Below are positions 7,487 through 16,163 of a stretch of DNA of 18,670 nucleotides, one piece after another. Positions within the stretch are counted from its first letter, which is position 1; every line of letters starts with the position of its first letter. The notes under the pieces were generated by a model. It had not been told where the DNA came from, did no database searches, and worked only from the letters and a program-made list of their open reading frames with translations. Origin of the DNA: Treponema sp. GTDB lineage: Bacteria > Spirochaetota > Spirochaetia > Treponematales > Breznakiellaceae. The DNA lies in NCBI GenBank assembly GCA_020216655.1, contig JAIWNU010000120.1, positions 1-18,670 on the forward strand. The letters run 5' to 3'. The translations under genes were made by a program, and so were the position numbers.

Positions 7487-8092
7487 ATGGAAAATGAAGA
7501 AAAAAATACGAAACAATTGATACTGGAAAAGGGAGCCCTCTTGTTGGCCCAGCAGGGCATAGAGGGCCTTTCCATGCGGAAGCTGGGCGCCCTGGTCGGC
7601 GTGAGCCAGGCTGCGATTTACCGGCATTTTGCAAACAAGGAGGAACTCCTCAGGGCAATCATACAGAATGGATATGGGCGCCTCGTTTCGACACTGCGCG
7701 CCGTTTTAGAAAACGAGTATCAGAGCCCTGCACAAAAGGTGCGTGAAGCGGTTTATGCCTATATCAATTTTGTGCTTGAGTCTCCTGACTTGTTCAAGGC
7801 GGTCCTCTTGCAGGACTCTGGTCCTGCCCGGCAGCAGGTCCATTCTGTCCAGAAGGATATTGGCAAAAACAGGGAAACCTTTGCCATGTTTATTAAGGTA
7901 CTCTCTGAAGGCATGGCAAAGGGAGACTTTGCCCCCGCAGATCCAGAGCTCAGCTCTTTGGCAATCTGGGCTAGCCTGACGGGACTTGCATCCCGCATTG
8001 CGGTGGAAAGGTCCATTGCACCGGACCTGCGGAATCAGCTTATTGAGCGATTCTGCGCCATTATCCTCGGCGGCTTACAGTACAAATACTGA
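7487..8092 (+). CDS. TetR-family transcriptional regulator
   Basis: A 201-residue protein with the N-terminal TetR helix-turn-helix: MRKLGALVGVSQAAIYRHF and NKEELLRAI at about 30-57. The C-terminal part is helical (about 75-200) and should bind a ligand and dimerise. It lies 40 nt downstream of the exporter pair on the same strand, so it may be co-transcribed and also be expressed from its own promoter. The likely role is repression of itself and possibly of the exporter in response to a transported compound. No clear copy of its palindrome lies at the exporter promoter; only a weak TTGTT/AACAA repeat is present at 3632-3646. The start at ATG 7487 lacks a ribosome site, consistent with a leaderless transcript. 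The ligand is unknown. Confidence 0.85.
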   Translation: MENEEKNTKQLILEKGALLLAQQGIEGLSMRKLGALVGVSQAAIYRHFANKEELLRAIIQNGYGRLVSTLRAVLENEYQSPAQKVREAVYAYINFVLESPDLFKAVLLQDSGPARQQVHSVQKDIGKNRETFAMFIKVLSEGMAKGDFAPADPELSSLAIWASLTGLASRIAVERSIAPDLRNQLIERFCAIILGGLQYKY

Positions 8093-8100
8093 AAAGCCGC
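8070..8100. terminator. Hairpin between convergent tetR and purD
   Basis: GCGGCTT (8070-8076) pairs with AAGCCGC (8094-8100), and inside it CAGTA (8078-8082) pairs with TACTG (8087-8091). The structure spans the tetR stop codon and lies 14 nt beyond the purD stop. It has no clear T-run on either side, so it is a possible rather than classical bidirectional terminator. Confidence 0.45.
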
Positions 8101-8114
8101 ATTTGCCAGAAGCT

Positions 8115-9440
8115 CTAGCAGGCTCCGATATCCCGCCTGTAGCCCATGCCGTCAAAACGGACCGCATCCATGGCGCTGTAAGCCCGGCTGCGGGCTTCTT
8201 CCAAGCTGGAGCCCGGGGCGGATACCGCGAGGACCCGGCCGCCGCTTGTTTTTAAGCTGCCCTGGTCTAAAGCTGCGCCGGCAATAAATACCTGAGCGCC
8301 GGAAGCGGCGATTTTTTCTTTTCCAAGGCTGATGAGATCCCCTTTCCGGTAAGGGCCCGGGTAGCCCTCCGCTACCGCCACGGGGGCGCAGACAAAGCCG
8401 CCCTTCCAATTCAGTTTATATTGATGAAGTTTTCCCTCCGCAATGCTTTGGCAGAGTTCTGCCATATCGCTTGCCATAAGGGGCAGTACAGCCTGGGTTT
8501 CCGGGTCCCCGAGGCGGACATTGTATTCCAAGAGATAGCAGCGGTTGTCCTGAACCATGAGACCAAAGAAAATAAAGCCCCGGTAATGGAGTCCTTCAGC
8601 CTGGAGGCCCCGGAGGGTCGGTTCTAAAATATGCTCCCGGAAATCCTTTTGGGCTGCTTCGGTAAAATCCGGCACGGGAGCAATGGCTCCCATACCGCCG
8701 GTGTTGGGGCCCTCGCCGCCGTCGTAGCGGCGTTTGTGGTCCCGGGCCGGAATAAAGGGAACGATTCGAGCCGTTTCCGGCACCAGGTCAGGCCCTGCCT
8801 GCACGGCGGCAAGAACCGAAACTTCCTTTCCGTCAAGGTATTCTTCTATAACAAGGGTGGCCCCCGCATCTCCCAGGGCCTTCCCCTGCATAAAGTCCCG
8901 AACCGTAGCTTCCGCTTCGTCGGCCCGGCTGGTAATAACCACCCCCTTGCCCGCGGCGAGGCCGTCGGCCTTAATAACCAGGGGCCGCCCACGGTCCGGG
9001 CCTGCATAGTGGCTCCGGACCAGATCCATGGCAGCTTCGTAATCTGTGAATGTGTTGCTCCGGGCCGTCCGGACCCCGTGGGCGGCCATAAAGGTTTTTG
9101 CAAAGGCCTTGCTTGATTCAAGCCGGGCGGCGGCGACCCGGGGGCCAACCACCGCAAGACCCGCTTGGCCAAAAAGGTCAGCGATACCAGATGCGAGGGG
9201 GGCTTCTGGTCCCACCACGGTAAGGTCAATATGTTCGGTGCGGGCAAAGTCAACGAGGAATTGCTGGGCCGCCAGAGCCCCCGGGTCGCCGCCTGGAACG
9301 GCCACATTGCGGCACTTTGCCTCCAGGGCGGTGCCGCCGTTTCCCGGCGCCACATAGATTTGTTCTACCCGCCCTGACTGGGCAAGTTTCCATGCAATGG
9401 CGTGTTCCCGTCCGCCAGAACCAATAACCAAAACCTTCAT
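8115..9440 (-). CDS. purD: Phosphoribosylamine-glycine ligase (GAR synthetase)
   Basis: A 441-residue ATP-grasp enzyme of usual family length (about 420-440). It catalyses ATP-dependent joining of glycine to phosphoribosylamine, the second step of purine synthesis. The N-terminus MKVLVIGSGGREHAIAWKL and the motifs VAPGNGGT, VIKADGLAAGKGVV (ATP-grasp) and NVRLGDPETQAVLPLM (metal/ATP site) are diagnostic. It is the last gene of the purine operon, 38 nt behind purH, with ribosome site AAAGGA 6 nt before the ATG. It ends convergently with tetR, 22 nt away. Confidence 0.97.
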   Translation of the reverse strand: MKVLVIGSGGREHAIAWKLAQSGRVEQIYVAPGNGGTALEAKCRNVAVPGGDPGALAAQQFLVDFARTEHIDLTVVGPEAPLASGIADLFGQAGLAVVGPRVAAARLESSKAFAKTFMAAHGVRTARSNTFTDYEAAMDLVRSHYAGPDRGRPLVIKADGLAAGKGVVITSRADEAEATVRDFMQGKALGDAGATLVIEEYLDGKEVSVLAAVQAGPDLVPETARIVPFIPARDHKRRYDGGEGPNTGGMGAIAPVPDFTEAAQKDFREHILEPTLRGLQAEGLHYRGFIFFGLMVQDNRCYLLEYNVRLGDPETQAVLPLMASDMAELCQSIAEGKLHQYKLNWKGGFVCAPVAVAEGYPGPYRKGDLISLGKEKIAASGAQVFIAGAALDQGSLKTSGGRVLAVSAPGSSLEEARSRAYSAMDAVRFDGMGYRRDIGAC

Positions 9441-9478
9441 AGACTATCCTTTGTAGGACCAGATTATATCGCGGCCAA

Positions 9479-11113
9479 TTAATGTTTAAAGTGCCGGCTT
9501 CCGGTAAAGACCATGGCGATGCCGAGCCGGTCTGCTGCTTCTATGGATTCCTTGTCCCGTATGGAGCCGCCGGGCTGAATTATGGTAGTGATGCCTGCGG
9601 CGGCGGCGGCTTCCACGACATCGGCGAAGGGGAAGAAGGCGTCGGAGGCAAGAACTCGAGCCCGCGGCCCCGTACCGGTTGCCGCCGCCGCCCGATCCAA
9701 GGCCTGCTGGGCGGCCCAAATACGGTTGGTTTGACCGCCGCCGATACCGAGGGCGGAGCCATCCTTCACGACCACAATGGCGTTGGATTTAACGAAGGTA
9801 ACCACCCGCATGCCAAAGAGCATATCATCAAGATCCGCTGGGTCCGGGGCTTTTTTGGTAACCACTTCCCATTTTTCAATGAGCCGCATATCCCGGGACT
9901 GGACTAGGAGACCCCCATCAACAGAAATGCATTCCACCCTATCCTGGGGGGCCAGCGGGGCCTTCATGACCCGGAGGTTCTTTTTAGCTTTGAAGATTTC
10001 CAGGGCTTCCGCGGTAAAGTCCGGGGCCACAACGATTTCAAGGAAAAGTTCTGCGAGCTTTTCGGCGGTGGCCCCGTCTACCGGAGCGGTACAGGCGACG
10101 ATGCCGCCGAAAATGGAGACCGGGTCACAGGCATAGGCCTTTTCGTAGGCTTCGAGGATGGTGGAGCCGTAGGCGACGCCGCAGGGGGTGTTATGCTTGA
10201 CCGCCACACAGGCGGCGGGGAAGGCCCCAGCTGCTTGGCCTGTCCCTGTAGCTGCACCTGAGGCTGTGCCGCGGCCTAGGAGGTGTTCATCAACCTGACC
10301 CAGGGGAGGCACTACGGTCCCGTTGGGGAAGCGGACTCCCAGGGCACAGGCGGCCTTCCATGCCAAATCCAGGTCCCGGATGTTGTTGTAGCTCAGTTCC
10401 TTGCCCTGAATCTGTTCCATCGCAGCCAGAGCGCCGGTACTGTCCGTATTTACATAGAGGGCTGCGCTCTGGTGGGCATTTTCGCCGTACCGGAGGCTTT
10501 GTTTTTTCTCAAGGCTCATGGGCCAATAACGGGGATAGTCTTCTTCCAGCAAATAGCGGGAAATCGCTCCGTCATAGGCGGAGGTGAGATTAAAGACCTT
10601 GCCGGCAAGGCGCTTGCGGAACTCCAGGGGAACCGAGCCCTGGCTCAGATACTGCCGGACTTCTGCATAGTCCGCCGGGTCGGTGAGTACGAGTACATGG
10701 GCAAAATTTTTGGCCGCCGAGCGGAGCATGGTGGGGCCGCCAATATCGATAAACTCAACGGTGTCTTCCAAAGAAAGCCCCGCCTGGACTTTTTCGAAAA
10801 AGGGATAGAGGTTTACGCACACCAGGTCGATGGTCCCCAGACCAAGCTTTTCCATGGTCTCCATGTGTTCTGCCACATCCCGGCGGGCCAGGAGCCCCGC
10901 ATGAATGGCGGGGTGCAGGGTTTTTACCCGGCCGTCCAGGCATTCGGGAAAACCGGTCACCGCTGAAACATCCGTAACGGGGAGGCCCTGTTCCTTAAGG
11001 TACTTGGCGGTGCCGCCGGTGGAAAGGAGTTCCCAGCCTTCCTGGACAAGAAAGCTGGCCAGGTCGAGTATGCCTGTTTTGTCAAATACACTGATTAACG
11101 CACGCTTTTTCAT
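9479..11113 (-). CDS. purH: Bifunctional AICAR transformylase / IMP cyclohydrolase
   Basis: This 544-residue enzyme carries out the last two steps to IMP. The N-terminal cyclohydrolase domain shows [26 protein letters not shown] and [19 protein letters not shown]. The transformylase domain has the catalytic Lys-His in [12 protein letters not shown] and ends with [12 protein letters not shown] and the [10 protein letters not shown] segment. It is slightly longer than usual (about 510-530) because an Ala/Gly/Thr-rich insertion of roughly 30-35 residues (containing [18 protein letters not shown]) precedes the KHNTPCG motif. The ATG at 11113 has AAGGG upstream. It lies 29 nt after purN and 38 nt before purD in one transcription unit. 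Confidence 0.96.
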   Translation of the reverse strand: MKKRALISVFDKTGILDLASFLVQEGWELLSTGGTAKYLKEQGLPVTDVSAVTGFPECLDGRVKTLHPAIHAGLLARRDVAEHMETMEKLGLGTIDLVCVNLYPFFEKVQAGLSLEDTVEFIDIGGPTMLRSAAKNFAHVLVLTDPADYAEVRQYLSQGSVPLEFRKRLAGKVFNLTSAYDGAISRYLLEEDYPRYWPMSLEKKQSLRYGENAHQSAALYVNTDSTGALAAMEQIQGKELSYNNIRDLDLAWKAACALGVRFPNGTVVPPLGQVDEHLLGRGTASGAATGTGQAAGAFPAACVAVKHNTPCGVAYGSTILEAYEKAYACDPVSIFGGIVACTAPVDGATAEKLAELFLEIVVAPDFTAEALEIFKAKKNLRVMKAPLAPQDRVECISVDGGLLVQSRDMRLIEKWEVVTKKAPDPADLDDMLFGMRVVTFVKSNAIVVVKDGSALGIGGGQTNRIWAAQQALDRAAAATGTGPRARVLASDAFFPFADVVEAAAAAGITTIIQPGGSIRDKESIEAADRLGIAMVFTGSRHFKH

Positions 11114-11142
11114 TGCACGTCCCTTGTTATTGTATTGGGCTC

Positions 11143-11802
11143 TCAGGAGAATGCCCTTCTATTGTCCATATTACCCAGACGGGAAATGAGTTCCAAAACG
11201 CCATCGACGATGGCGATGTGTTCTTCATGATGAATCCGTTCAGCCAGGCTTTCTGTCGTATCCTTGGGCAGGACCGGCACGGTTCGCTGCAAAAGGATGG
11301 GCCCCGTGTCGGTGCCCTGATCTACGATATGGACCGTGCAGCCCGAGACGGTTTCTCCCGCTGCGAGCACTGCCTGATGCACCCGTTCGCCGTACATGCC
11401 CGGGCCGCCAAATTTTGGAAGGAGGGAAGGGTGTATATTGATGATCCGCTCTCGGTAGGTGTCGAGGATTGAGCCCTGTAATATAGAAAGAAAACCTGCG
11501 AGGACGATGAATTCTGCTTGTGCTTCCCGGACCGCAGCCTGTATCCGGTCTGACAGGTCCCGGCGCCGCGCCTCCTTGGGCAGGTTTTGGTCTGGTTCAA
11601 TGAGCAGGGCCTTTTTTCCCGCAAGCCGGGCCCGTTCAAGGGCATAGGCGCCGCGCCGGTCCGAAATTACCAGGGCTACCTGGCCCCGGCCGAGGCGGCC
11701 AGAACGTTCGGCGTCCAGCAGGGCCTGCAGGTTCGTGCCGTTTCCCGACACAAGCACGGCGAAGGGCACCACGGCGCCACTGCCGGCTATAGCCCTATTC
11801 AA
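11143..11802 (-). CDS. purN: Phosphoribosylglycinamide formyltransferase (GART)
   Basis: PurN transfers a formyl group from 10-formyl-THF to GAR. Motifs: FAVLVSGNGTNLQALL at the N-terminus, VISDRRGAYALERA, the catalytic INIHPSLLPKF (Asn122, His124 in this numbering) and the Asp165 of DQGTDTGPIL. The proposed start is the TTG at 11802, overlapping the purM stop by 8 nt with GAGG 6 nt upstream, giving 219 residues against about 210 for the family. A GTG at 11772 (209 residues) is a close alternative. The open frame extends further upstream to 11910, but that part is encoded inside purM and has no family similarity. It is translationally coupled to purM. Confidence 0.93.
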   Translation of the reverse strand: MNRAIAGSGAVVPFAVLVSGNGTNLQALLDAERSGRLGRGQVALVISDRRGAYALERARLAGKKALLIEPDQNLPKEARRRDLSDRIQAAVREAQAEFIVLAGFLSILQGSILDTYRERIINIHPSLLPKFGGPGMYGERVHQAVLAAGETVSGCTVHIVDQGTDTGPILLQRTVPVLPKDTTESLAERIHHEEHIAIVDGVLELISRLGNMDNRRAFS

Positions 11803-12940
11803 AGCGGACCTCGCCGAGGCCGGGATTTTTACCGCTCTGAACCTGGTTGCCCGCCGCTTGGTAGGGCCCGACCCGGCCGATTTCCCAGGCCGGGTAGCCC
11901 TGACTGTCAAGGAATTCTATGGCAGTCTGGGCATCTTCCTTTTTCAGGGCCAGCACAAAGCCGATGCCCATGTTGTAGGTATTGAACATGCTGCGCCGGA
12001 GCTCCGGGGCTTCCCGGAGAAGCCGTTCTCCTTCCTGCTGGGCAGAGGCACCCTTGAGGGGGCCCTTGCCGTCTGTCGCAGCGCCGTAGGCAATGCGGGC
12101 AAAAATGGGCGGTATGGGCCAGGCGCCGTTTTTAATGATGGCAGTACAGGGTTCAGCGAACATTCGGGGGATGTTTTCATAAAAACCGCCGCCGGTGATA
12201 TGGGCCATGCCGCGGACTTCGACCCGTTCCATGAGGGCCAGGACGGGCTTAACATAGAGCCGGGTCGGCTCAAGCAGGGCATGGCCGATAGGCATGCCGC
12301 CAAAATCTTCAGCCAAATCAGTAATGACCCTGCGGATAAGACTGTAGCCGTTAGAATGGGGGCCTGACGACGCGATACCCACGAGGACATCATCAATCTG
12401 TATCTTTTGGCCGTTTACAATGTTTTTCCGGTCCACAATGCCAACGGAAAAACCGGCGATGTCGTATTTTCCTTCATCATAAAAACCGGGCATTTCCGCG
12501 GTCTCTCCGCCCAGGAGCACCGATCCGGTTTCCCGGCAGCCCGTGGCAACGCCCTTAACGAGGCTGGCGGCGATTCCTGCATCCAGTTTTCCGCAGGCAA
12601 GGTAGTCGAGGAAAAAGAGGGGCCGCGCGCCGTGGCAGAGTACGTCGTTGACGCACATGGCTACACAGTCGATGCCGACGGTGTCGTATTTTTTCATACG
12701 GAAGGCAATGTCGAGCTTGGTGCCCACCCCGTCAGTTCCGGAGACGAGTACCGGGTCTTCCATGCCCGCTCCTGCCTGAATCAGTTCCTTGAGGGACATC
12801 ATCCCGGCAAAGCTGCCGATTTCATTGATGACCGAACGGGCCACGATGCCGTCTGCCATGGTTGCGGCGGCCAGGTCCTTGTAGCGTTCTACCGCCCGGT
12901 AGCCCTCGGTAATATCCACTCCTGCCTGCTTGTAATCCAT
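11795..12940 (-). CDS. purM: Phosphoribosylformylglycinamidine cyclo-ligase (AIR synthetase)
   Basis: PurM closes the imidazole ring of AIR using ATP. Diagnostic segments: YKQAGVDITEGYRAVER, the loop VSGTDGVGTKLDIAF, DCVAMCVNDVLCHGARPLFFLDY, LLGGETAEMPGFY, SSGPHSNGYSLIRRV and HITGGGFYENIPR. At 381 residues it exceeds the usual 345. Most of the excess is an insertion of about 20-25 residues (around ATDGKGPLKGASAQQEGERL) just before the conserved FNTYNMGIGFVL. The ATG at 12940 has AAGGA 7 nt upstream and lies 13 nt after purF. Its 3' end overlaps the proposed purN start. Confidence 0.97.
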   Translation of the reverse strand: MDYKQAGVDITEGYRAVERYKDLAAATMADGIVARSVINEIGSFAGMMSLKELIQAGAGMEDPVLVSGTDGVGTKLDIAFRMKKYDTVGIDCVAMCVNDVLCHGARPLFFLDYLACGKLDAGIAASLVKGVATGCRETGSVLLGGETAEMPGFYDEGKYDIAGFSVGIVDRKNIVNGQKIQIDDVLVGIASSGPHSNGYSLIRRVITDLAEDFGGMPIGHALLEPTRLYVKPVLALMERVEVRGMAHITGGGFYENIPRMFAEPCTAIIKNGAWPIPPIFARIAYGAATDGKGPLKGASAQQEGERLLREAPELRRSMFNTYNMGIGFVLALKKEDAQTAIEFLDSQGYPAWEIGRVGPYQAAGNQVQSGKNPGLGEVRFE

Positions 12941-12953
12941 TTTTCTTCCTTAA

Positions 12954-14333
12954 TTAGTCTTCTCCCGGTGTAGGAACCGGGTATTCTCCGGTAAAACAGC
13001 CAAGGCAATAGCCCGCTTCGCCGTCCAGGGCTTCCAGGAGCCCCTCGGTGGAAATAAAGGCGAGGCTGTCGGCCCCGATGGCCTGGCAGATTTCTTCCAC
13101 GCTGCTTGCATTGCCAATGAGGTCCTTTCGGTGTGGGGTGTCGATGCCGAAATAGCAGGGGAAACGGACTGGCGGCGAGCAGACCCGGAAATGTACTTCC
13201 TTGGCTCCGGCCCGTCTTAAGAGGGTCACGAGGCGGCGGCTCGTGGTTCCCCGTACAATGGAGTCATCGATAATGACGACCCGTTTCCCCGACACTTCGC
13301 TCTTTAGGACGTTGAGCTTTACCGAAACCGCCCGTTCCCGTTCGTCCTGGTTCGGGGCGATAAAGGTGCGGCCCACGTATTTGCTTTTAACAATGCCGAA
13401 GCCAAAGGGTGTTCCTGTAGCCCGACCGTAGCCGATGGCGGCGGGAACTCCCGAATCGGGGACGCCGATAACTAAGTCTGCCACGACCGCCGATTCCCTG
13501 CCGAGGATTTCCCCCGCCCGGATACGGGCCTGGTATACATCAACCTTATCGATGGTGCTGTCGGGCCGGGCAAAATAAATGTACTCAAAGGCGCAGACCG
13601 CTTTGCGGGTCCGCTCGCCGAAGCGGAACGAAAGAACGCCGTTCTGATCGATGACGACGATTTCCCCCGGATCGATGTCCCGGACAAATTCGCCGCCCAC
13701 CGCATCGATGGCGCAGGATTCGCTGGCCAGCACCCAGCCATTTTCTATTTTGCCAAGGCAGAGGGGGCGGATGCCGTGGGGGTCCCGGGCGCCGACAAGG
13801 CTTGTCTCGGTCATGACTACCAGGGCATAGCTTCCCTTGATAAATTGGATGGTATCGGTCAGGGCTTTTTCGAGCCCCTTTTTATAATTTTTAGCAATCA
13901 GATTGATGATTACTTCGCTGTCGCTGGAGGATACAAAGCCGACGCCGGCATCTTCAAGCAGTTCCCGTACCACCGTTGCATTGGTCAGGTTCCCGTTGTG
14001 GGCCACGGCAATGGAACCAAGCTTAAAGCGGCTTACGAAGGGCTGGGCATTTTCTATGGTGCTGGAGCCTGCGGTAGAGTAGCGGACGTGTCCGATGGCG
14101 AGGGGGCCCGAAAGCTGGGCGAGTGTAGCGGGATCAAAAACTTCGCCTACCAGGCCCATGCCTTTCCGGCTCTCTATGGTGCCGTCCCGAGCCACGGCGA
14201 TACCGGCGCTCTCCTGGCCCCGGTGCTGGAGCGAGAAAAGGCCATAGTAGACCAGGGGCACCACGTTCTGGTCCGCCTTGTTTGAATAGACCCCGAAAAC
14301 GCCGCATTCTTCGTGGAGTTTGTCATCCATCAT
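12954..14333 (-). CDS. purF: Amidophosphoribosyltransferase, iron-sulfur (Bacillus) type
   Basis: PurF makes phosphoribosylamine from PRPP and glutamine, the committed step. Of 459 residues, a 9-residue propeptide (MMDDKLHEE) precedes the nucleophile Cys10 in CGVFGVY, so it must be processed like the B. subtilis enzyme. The glutaminase domain shows LQHRGQESAGIAV and AHNGNLTNA; the PRPP loop is VVIIDDSIVRGTTS (352-365). Likely 4Fe-4S ligands are Cys247, Cys393, Cys443 and Cys446 (the last pair in GYCLGCFTGEYPV). The cluster suggests oxygen sensitivity. The ATG at 14333 has AGGAG 7 nt upstream; purC ends 57 nt before it and purM starts 13 nt after its stop. Confidence 0.97.
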   Translation of the reverse strand: MMDDKLHEECGVFGVYSNKADQNVVPLVYYGLFSLQHRGQESAGIAVARDGTIESRKGMGLVGEVFDPATLAQLSGPLAIGHVRYSTAGSSTIENAQPFVSRFKLGSIAVAHNGNLTNATVVRELLEDAGVGFVSSSDSEVIINLIAKNYKKGLEKALTDTIQFIKGSYALVVMTETSLVGARDPHGIRPLCLGKIENGWVLASESCAIDAVGGEFVRDIDPGEIVVIDQNGVLSFRFGERTRKAVCAFEYIYFARPDSTIDKVDVYQARIRAGEILGRESAVVADLVIGVPDSGVPAAIGYGRATGTPFGFGIVKSKYVGRTFIAPNQDERERAVSVKLNVLKSEVSGKRVVIIDDSIVRGTTSRRLVTLLRRAGAKEVHFRVCSPPVRFPCYFGIDTPHRKDLIGNASSVEEICQAIGADSLAFISTEGLLEALDGEAGYCLGCFTGEYPVPTPGED

Positions 14334-14390
14334 GGCTCTGCTCCTCTCTCTGTTAAAACCGTCCCCGGTCCATTCGCGCCTGATTGGCCC

Positions 14391-15101
14391 TTAGCGGCTG
14401 ATCCTGGACAGGATTTCCACATAGGCTTCTTTTACATTTCCCAGGTCCCGCCGGAACCGGTCCTTGTCGAGTTTTTCGTTGGTTTTAGCGTCCCAGAACC
14501 GGCAGGTATCGGGGGAGATTTCGTCCGCCAGGACGAGTTCACCTTGAGAAGTCTTTCCGAATTCGAGTTTAAAATCGATGAGCCTAATGCCCCGTTCCAG
14601 GAAAAAGGCCTTGAGTGTTTCGTTGATGCGTCCGGCGAGGCGGTAGATTTCCTCAAGCTCCGCAAAGGTAGCCAGTCCAATGGCAACCGCGTGGTAATCG
14701 TTGATGAGGGGGTCCCCCAACGCGTCGTTTTTATAGGAGATTTCGAATACCGTGGTTTTAAGTTCCGTGCCTTCCGGAACGCCGAGCCGCTTGGACATGG
14801 AACCCGCGGCGACGTTGCGGACTATCACTTCCAGGGGAATAATGGTTACCTTTTTGCACAGCACGTCCCGGTCATTAAGCTGTTCCACAAAATGGGTAGG
14901 GATGCCAGCCTTTGCAAGGAGGGAAAAAAGGATTGATGTGATTTTGTTGTTCATGACGCCCTTGTCTTCTATCTGGCCTTTTTTTTCGCCGTTAAAAGCC
15001 GTAGCGTCGTCCTTGTAATGGATGATTACGAGGTCTGGGTCGGTGGTGGCAAAGACCTTTTTAGCCTTGCCTTCGTATAATTGCTGTGCCTTGGTATACA
15101 T
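14391..15101 (-). CDS. purC: SAICAR synthetase
   Basis: PurC couples aspartate to CAIR. The 236-residue length matches the family. The N-terminus [19 protein letters not shown], the run [20 protein letters not shown], the conserved VEVIVRN-like segment ([18 protein letters not shown]) and LIDFKLEFG near the C-terminus are diagnostic. The ATG at 15101 is chosen because it begins the conserved domain and has GGGGAGG 8 nt upstream. The frame is open up to 15260, but that stretch encodes the purine riboswitch and is not protein. It is the first gene of the purine operon. Confidence 0.97.
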   Translation of the reverse strand: MYTKAQQLYEGKAKKVFATTDPDLVIIHYKDDATAFNGEKKGQIEDKGVMNNKITSILFSLLAKAGIPTHFVEQLNDRDVLCKKVTIIPLEVIVRNVAAGSMSKRLGVPEGTELKTTVFEISYKNDALGDPLINDYHAVAIGLATFAELEEIYRLAGRINETLKAFFLERGIRLIDFKLEFGKTSQGELVLADEISPDTCRFWDAKTNEKLDKDRFRRDLGNVKEAYVEILSRISR

Positions 15102-15198
15102 GGGCGGAGCCTCCCCGTCGTGAATTGACGTATGCCCCTCGGCCCCTGCAGGTATAGCTGGCCTGGGAAACAGGTCCCCCTGCCACATTATGTCTCTC

Positions 15199-15269
15199 AG
15201 CCCATAGTCAGGATGTTTGCGGCTTCCTGGTAGAGACACCCCGACCGTATTACGGGGCATATATGGACC
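15199..15269 (-). ncRNA. Purine (guanine-class) riboswitch aptamer before purC
   Basis: Minus-strand RNA folds into the three-way junction of the purine riboswitch. P1 is GGUCCAU (15269-15263) with AUGGGCU (15205-15199). P2 is CCCCG/CGGGG with loop UAAUACGGU. J2/3 is GUCUCUACC. P3 is CAGGAAG/CAUCCUG (one A-A mismatch) with loop CCGCAAA, and J3/1 is GACUAU. The GG of L2 and CC of L3 fit the loop-loop contact. The specificity base in J3/1 is C (position 15207), as in guanine/hypoxanthine sensors rather than adenine ones. Between aptamer and purC (about 97 nt) no hairpin with a U-run is evident. The purC ribosome site is within GGGGAGGCUCCGCCC, which can fold back on itself, so control may act on translation. 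Confidence 0.88.
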
Positions 15270-15277
15270 GATGGCGT

Positions 15278-15298
15278 ACTGTCTGGCCGCAGACTACC
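15278..15298. promoter_or_regulatory. Inverted repeat just upstream of the purine riboswitch
   Basis: On the plus strand, GTCTG and CAGAC flank GCCG, with further partial symmetry outside (GTACT...CTAC). It lies 10-30 bp upstream of the aptamer 5' end, where the operon promoter or transcription start should be. It may be an operator or a 5' hairpin. I found no convincing -35/-10 pair for the purine operon. Confidence 0.3.
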
Positions 15299-15329
15299 AC
15301 AAAGGGGCCCTGCTGGACAAGGGGGGGAT

Positions 15330-16163
15330 TTAATGGGACTGCTTAGGCTTAATTATGTAAAAATACCGCACTGAAATGCCAAGTCTTTCTAATGGGTTTG
15401 CCATATCATGGCCCAGTTCAATACCGAAGCTGTGATTGCCTTCGGTGTACCAGAGTCCGCCGCTCAGTAGGGCACGATAAAGCAATGTATCGGATGCCCA
15501 CTGATTTCCCGAGCGAGGGGGTAGCGTAATGGACTGGGATAGGCTTATTTGAAGAGCGAGCCAGCGGTTCATTAACATAGTAGTTCCGCTTGTGATACCA
15601 ACTGACAAGGGCTCCCAATAGAAATCCTCATGAAGGCTGCCGGGGATGCTGGTGCCAAGCCGGATGCCTAAGTCCAGGCTCACCGGGTCTGTGTAGCGGG
15701 TGTACTGCCAAGCTAGATCAAGCTGATGCAGTATCCCACCGGTTTGGATGGTGTTATGCTGGGTTGATTCCATAACGGATATACCTGAGGGAGCGGTCCA
15801 GTTTATGCCGATGCGCTGCTGCCCCCGGTTGCTATGGCTTATCCACGAAACGGCGAAATTAAAGTCTCCTTGAGCAAGGATGACAGGTGTGCTATCGGCG
15901 ACAGTGAGGGGCAGTCTCAGGTAAATCGGGAATGATAGAGCAGCGTACCACCTGTTGTGAATGAGAATATCCGCCGAGGCTTGTAAAGAAAGCAGGGCTT
16001 CCCGGTCTCCCTGAAGCAACGGAAGGAGCGAAAACTCAGTTCCCAAGCTTGTCTGCCAGGGCTTTTTATCCTGCACTGCAAGCCGGTTATGCTCAGATTC
16101 CTGGGCAAGAAGTACGTTGTTGATGAGCAGTACACAAAGTAAAATCCTTAAGCTTCTGTGCAT
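15330..16163 (-). CDS. Predicted outer-membrane beta-barrel protein
   Basis: A 277-residue exported protein with signal peptide (MHRSLRILLCVLLINNVLLAQ). The rest consists of alternating hydrophobic/polar strands with many Tyr/Trp and short turns, for example WYAALSFPIYLRLPL, QLDLAWQYTRYTD and LGISVRYFYIIKP near the end, as in transporter-like outer-membrane barrels. I do not recognise a named family. Its start overlaps the stop of the C39 peptidase gene (TAATG), and its ribosome site GGAGG lies within the peptidase's last codons, so production is coupled. A barrel paired with an exported C39 protease recalls FapF with FapD of the Pseudomonas Fap system. The inferred role is export of a peptide or protein across the outer membrane. 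It ends 61 nt upstream of the purine riboswitch. Confidence 0.65.
   Translation of the reverse strand: MHRSLRILLCVLLINNVLLAQESEHNRLAVQDKKPWQTSLGTEFSLLPLLQGDREALLSLQASADILIHNRWYAALSFPIYLRLPLTVADSTPVILAQGDFNFAVSWISHSNRGQQRIGINWTAPSGISVMESTQHNTIQTGGILHQLDLAWQYTRYTDPVSLDLGIRLGTSIPGSLHEDFYWEPLSVGITSGTTMLMNRWLALQISLSQSITLPPRSGNQWASDTLLYRALLSGGLWYTEGNHSFGIELGHDMANPLERLGISVRYFYIIKPKQSH

Noticed and set aside
10283..10966. Long plus-strand ORF (227 codons) inside purH
   Set aside because: It lies entirely antisense to a clear purH, and such antisense frames are common in GC-rich genes. It shows no domain or ribosome site.
11803..11910. Upstream extension of purN to an ATG at 11910
   Set aside because: It would overlap purM by over 100 nt, encodes an Arg/Ala-rich stretch unlike PurN, and lacks support against the TTG at 11802 with GAGG.
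15102..15260. N-terminal extension of the purC reading frame by 53 codons
   Set aside because: The stretch coincides with the purine riboswitch and its linker. The conserved SAICAR synthetase domain starts at 15101 behind a good ribosome site, so the open frame is accidental.
15321..15327. G7 tract just past the barrel stop codon as a second phase-variable element
   Set aside because: It lies outside any coding sequence and does not fall between recognisable -35 and -10 boxes, so a switching role has no support.
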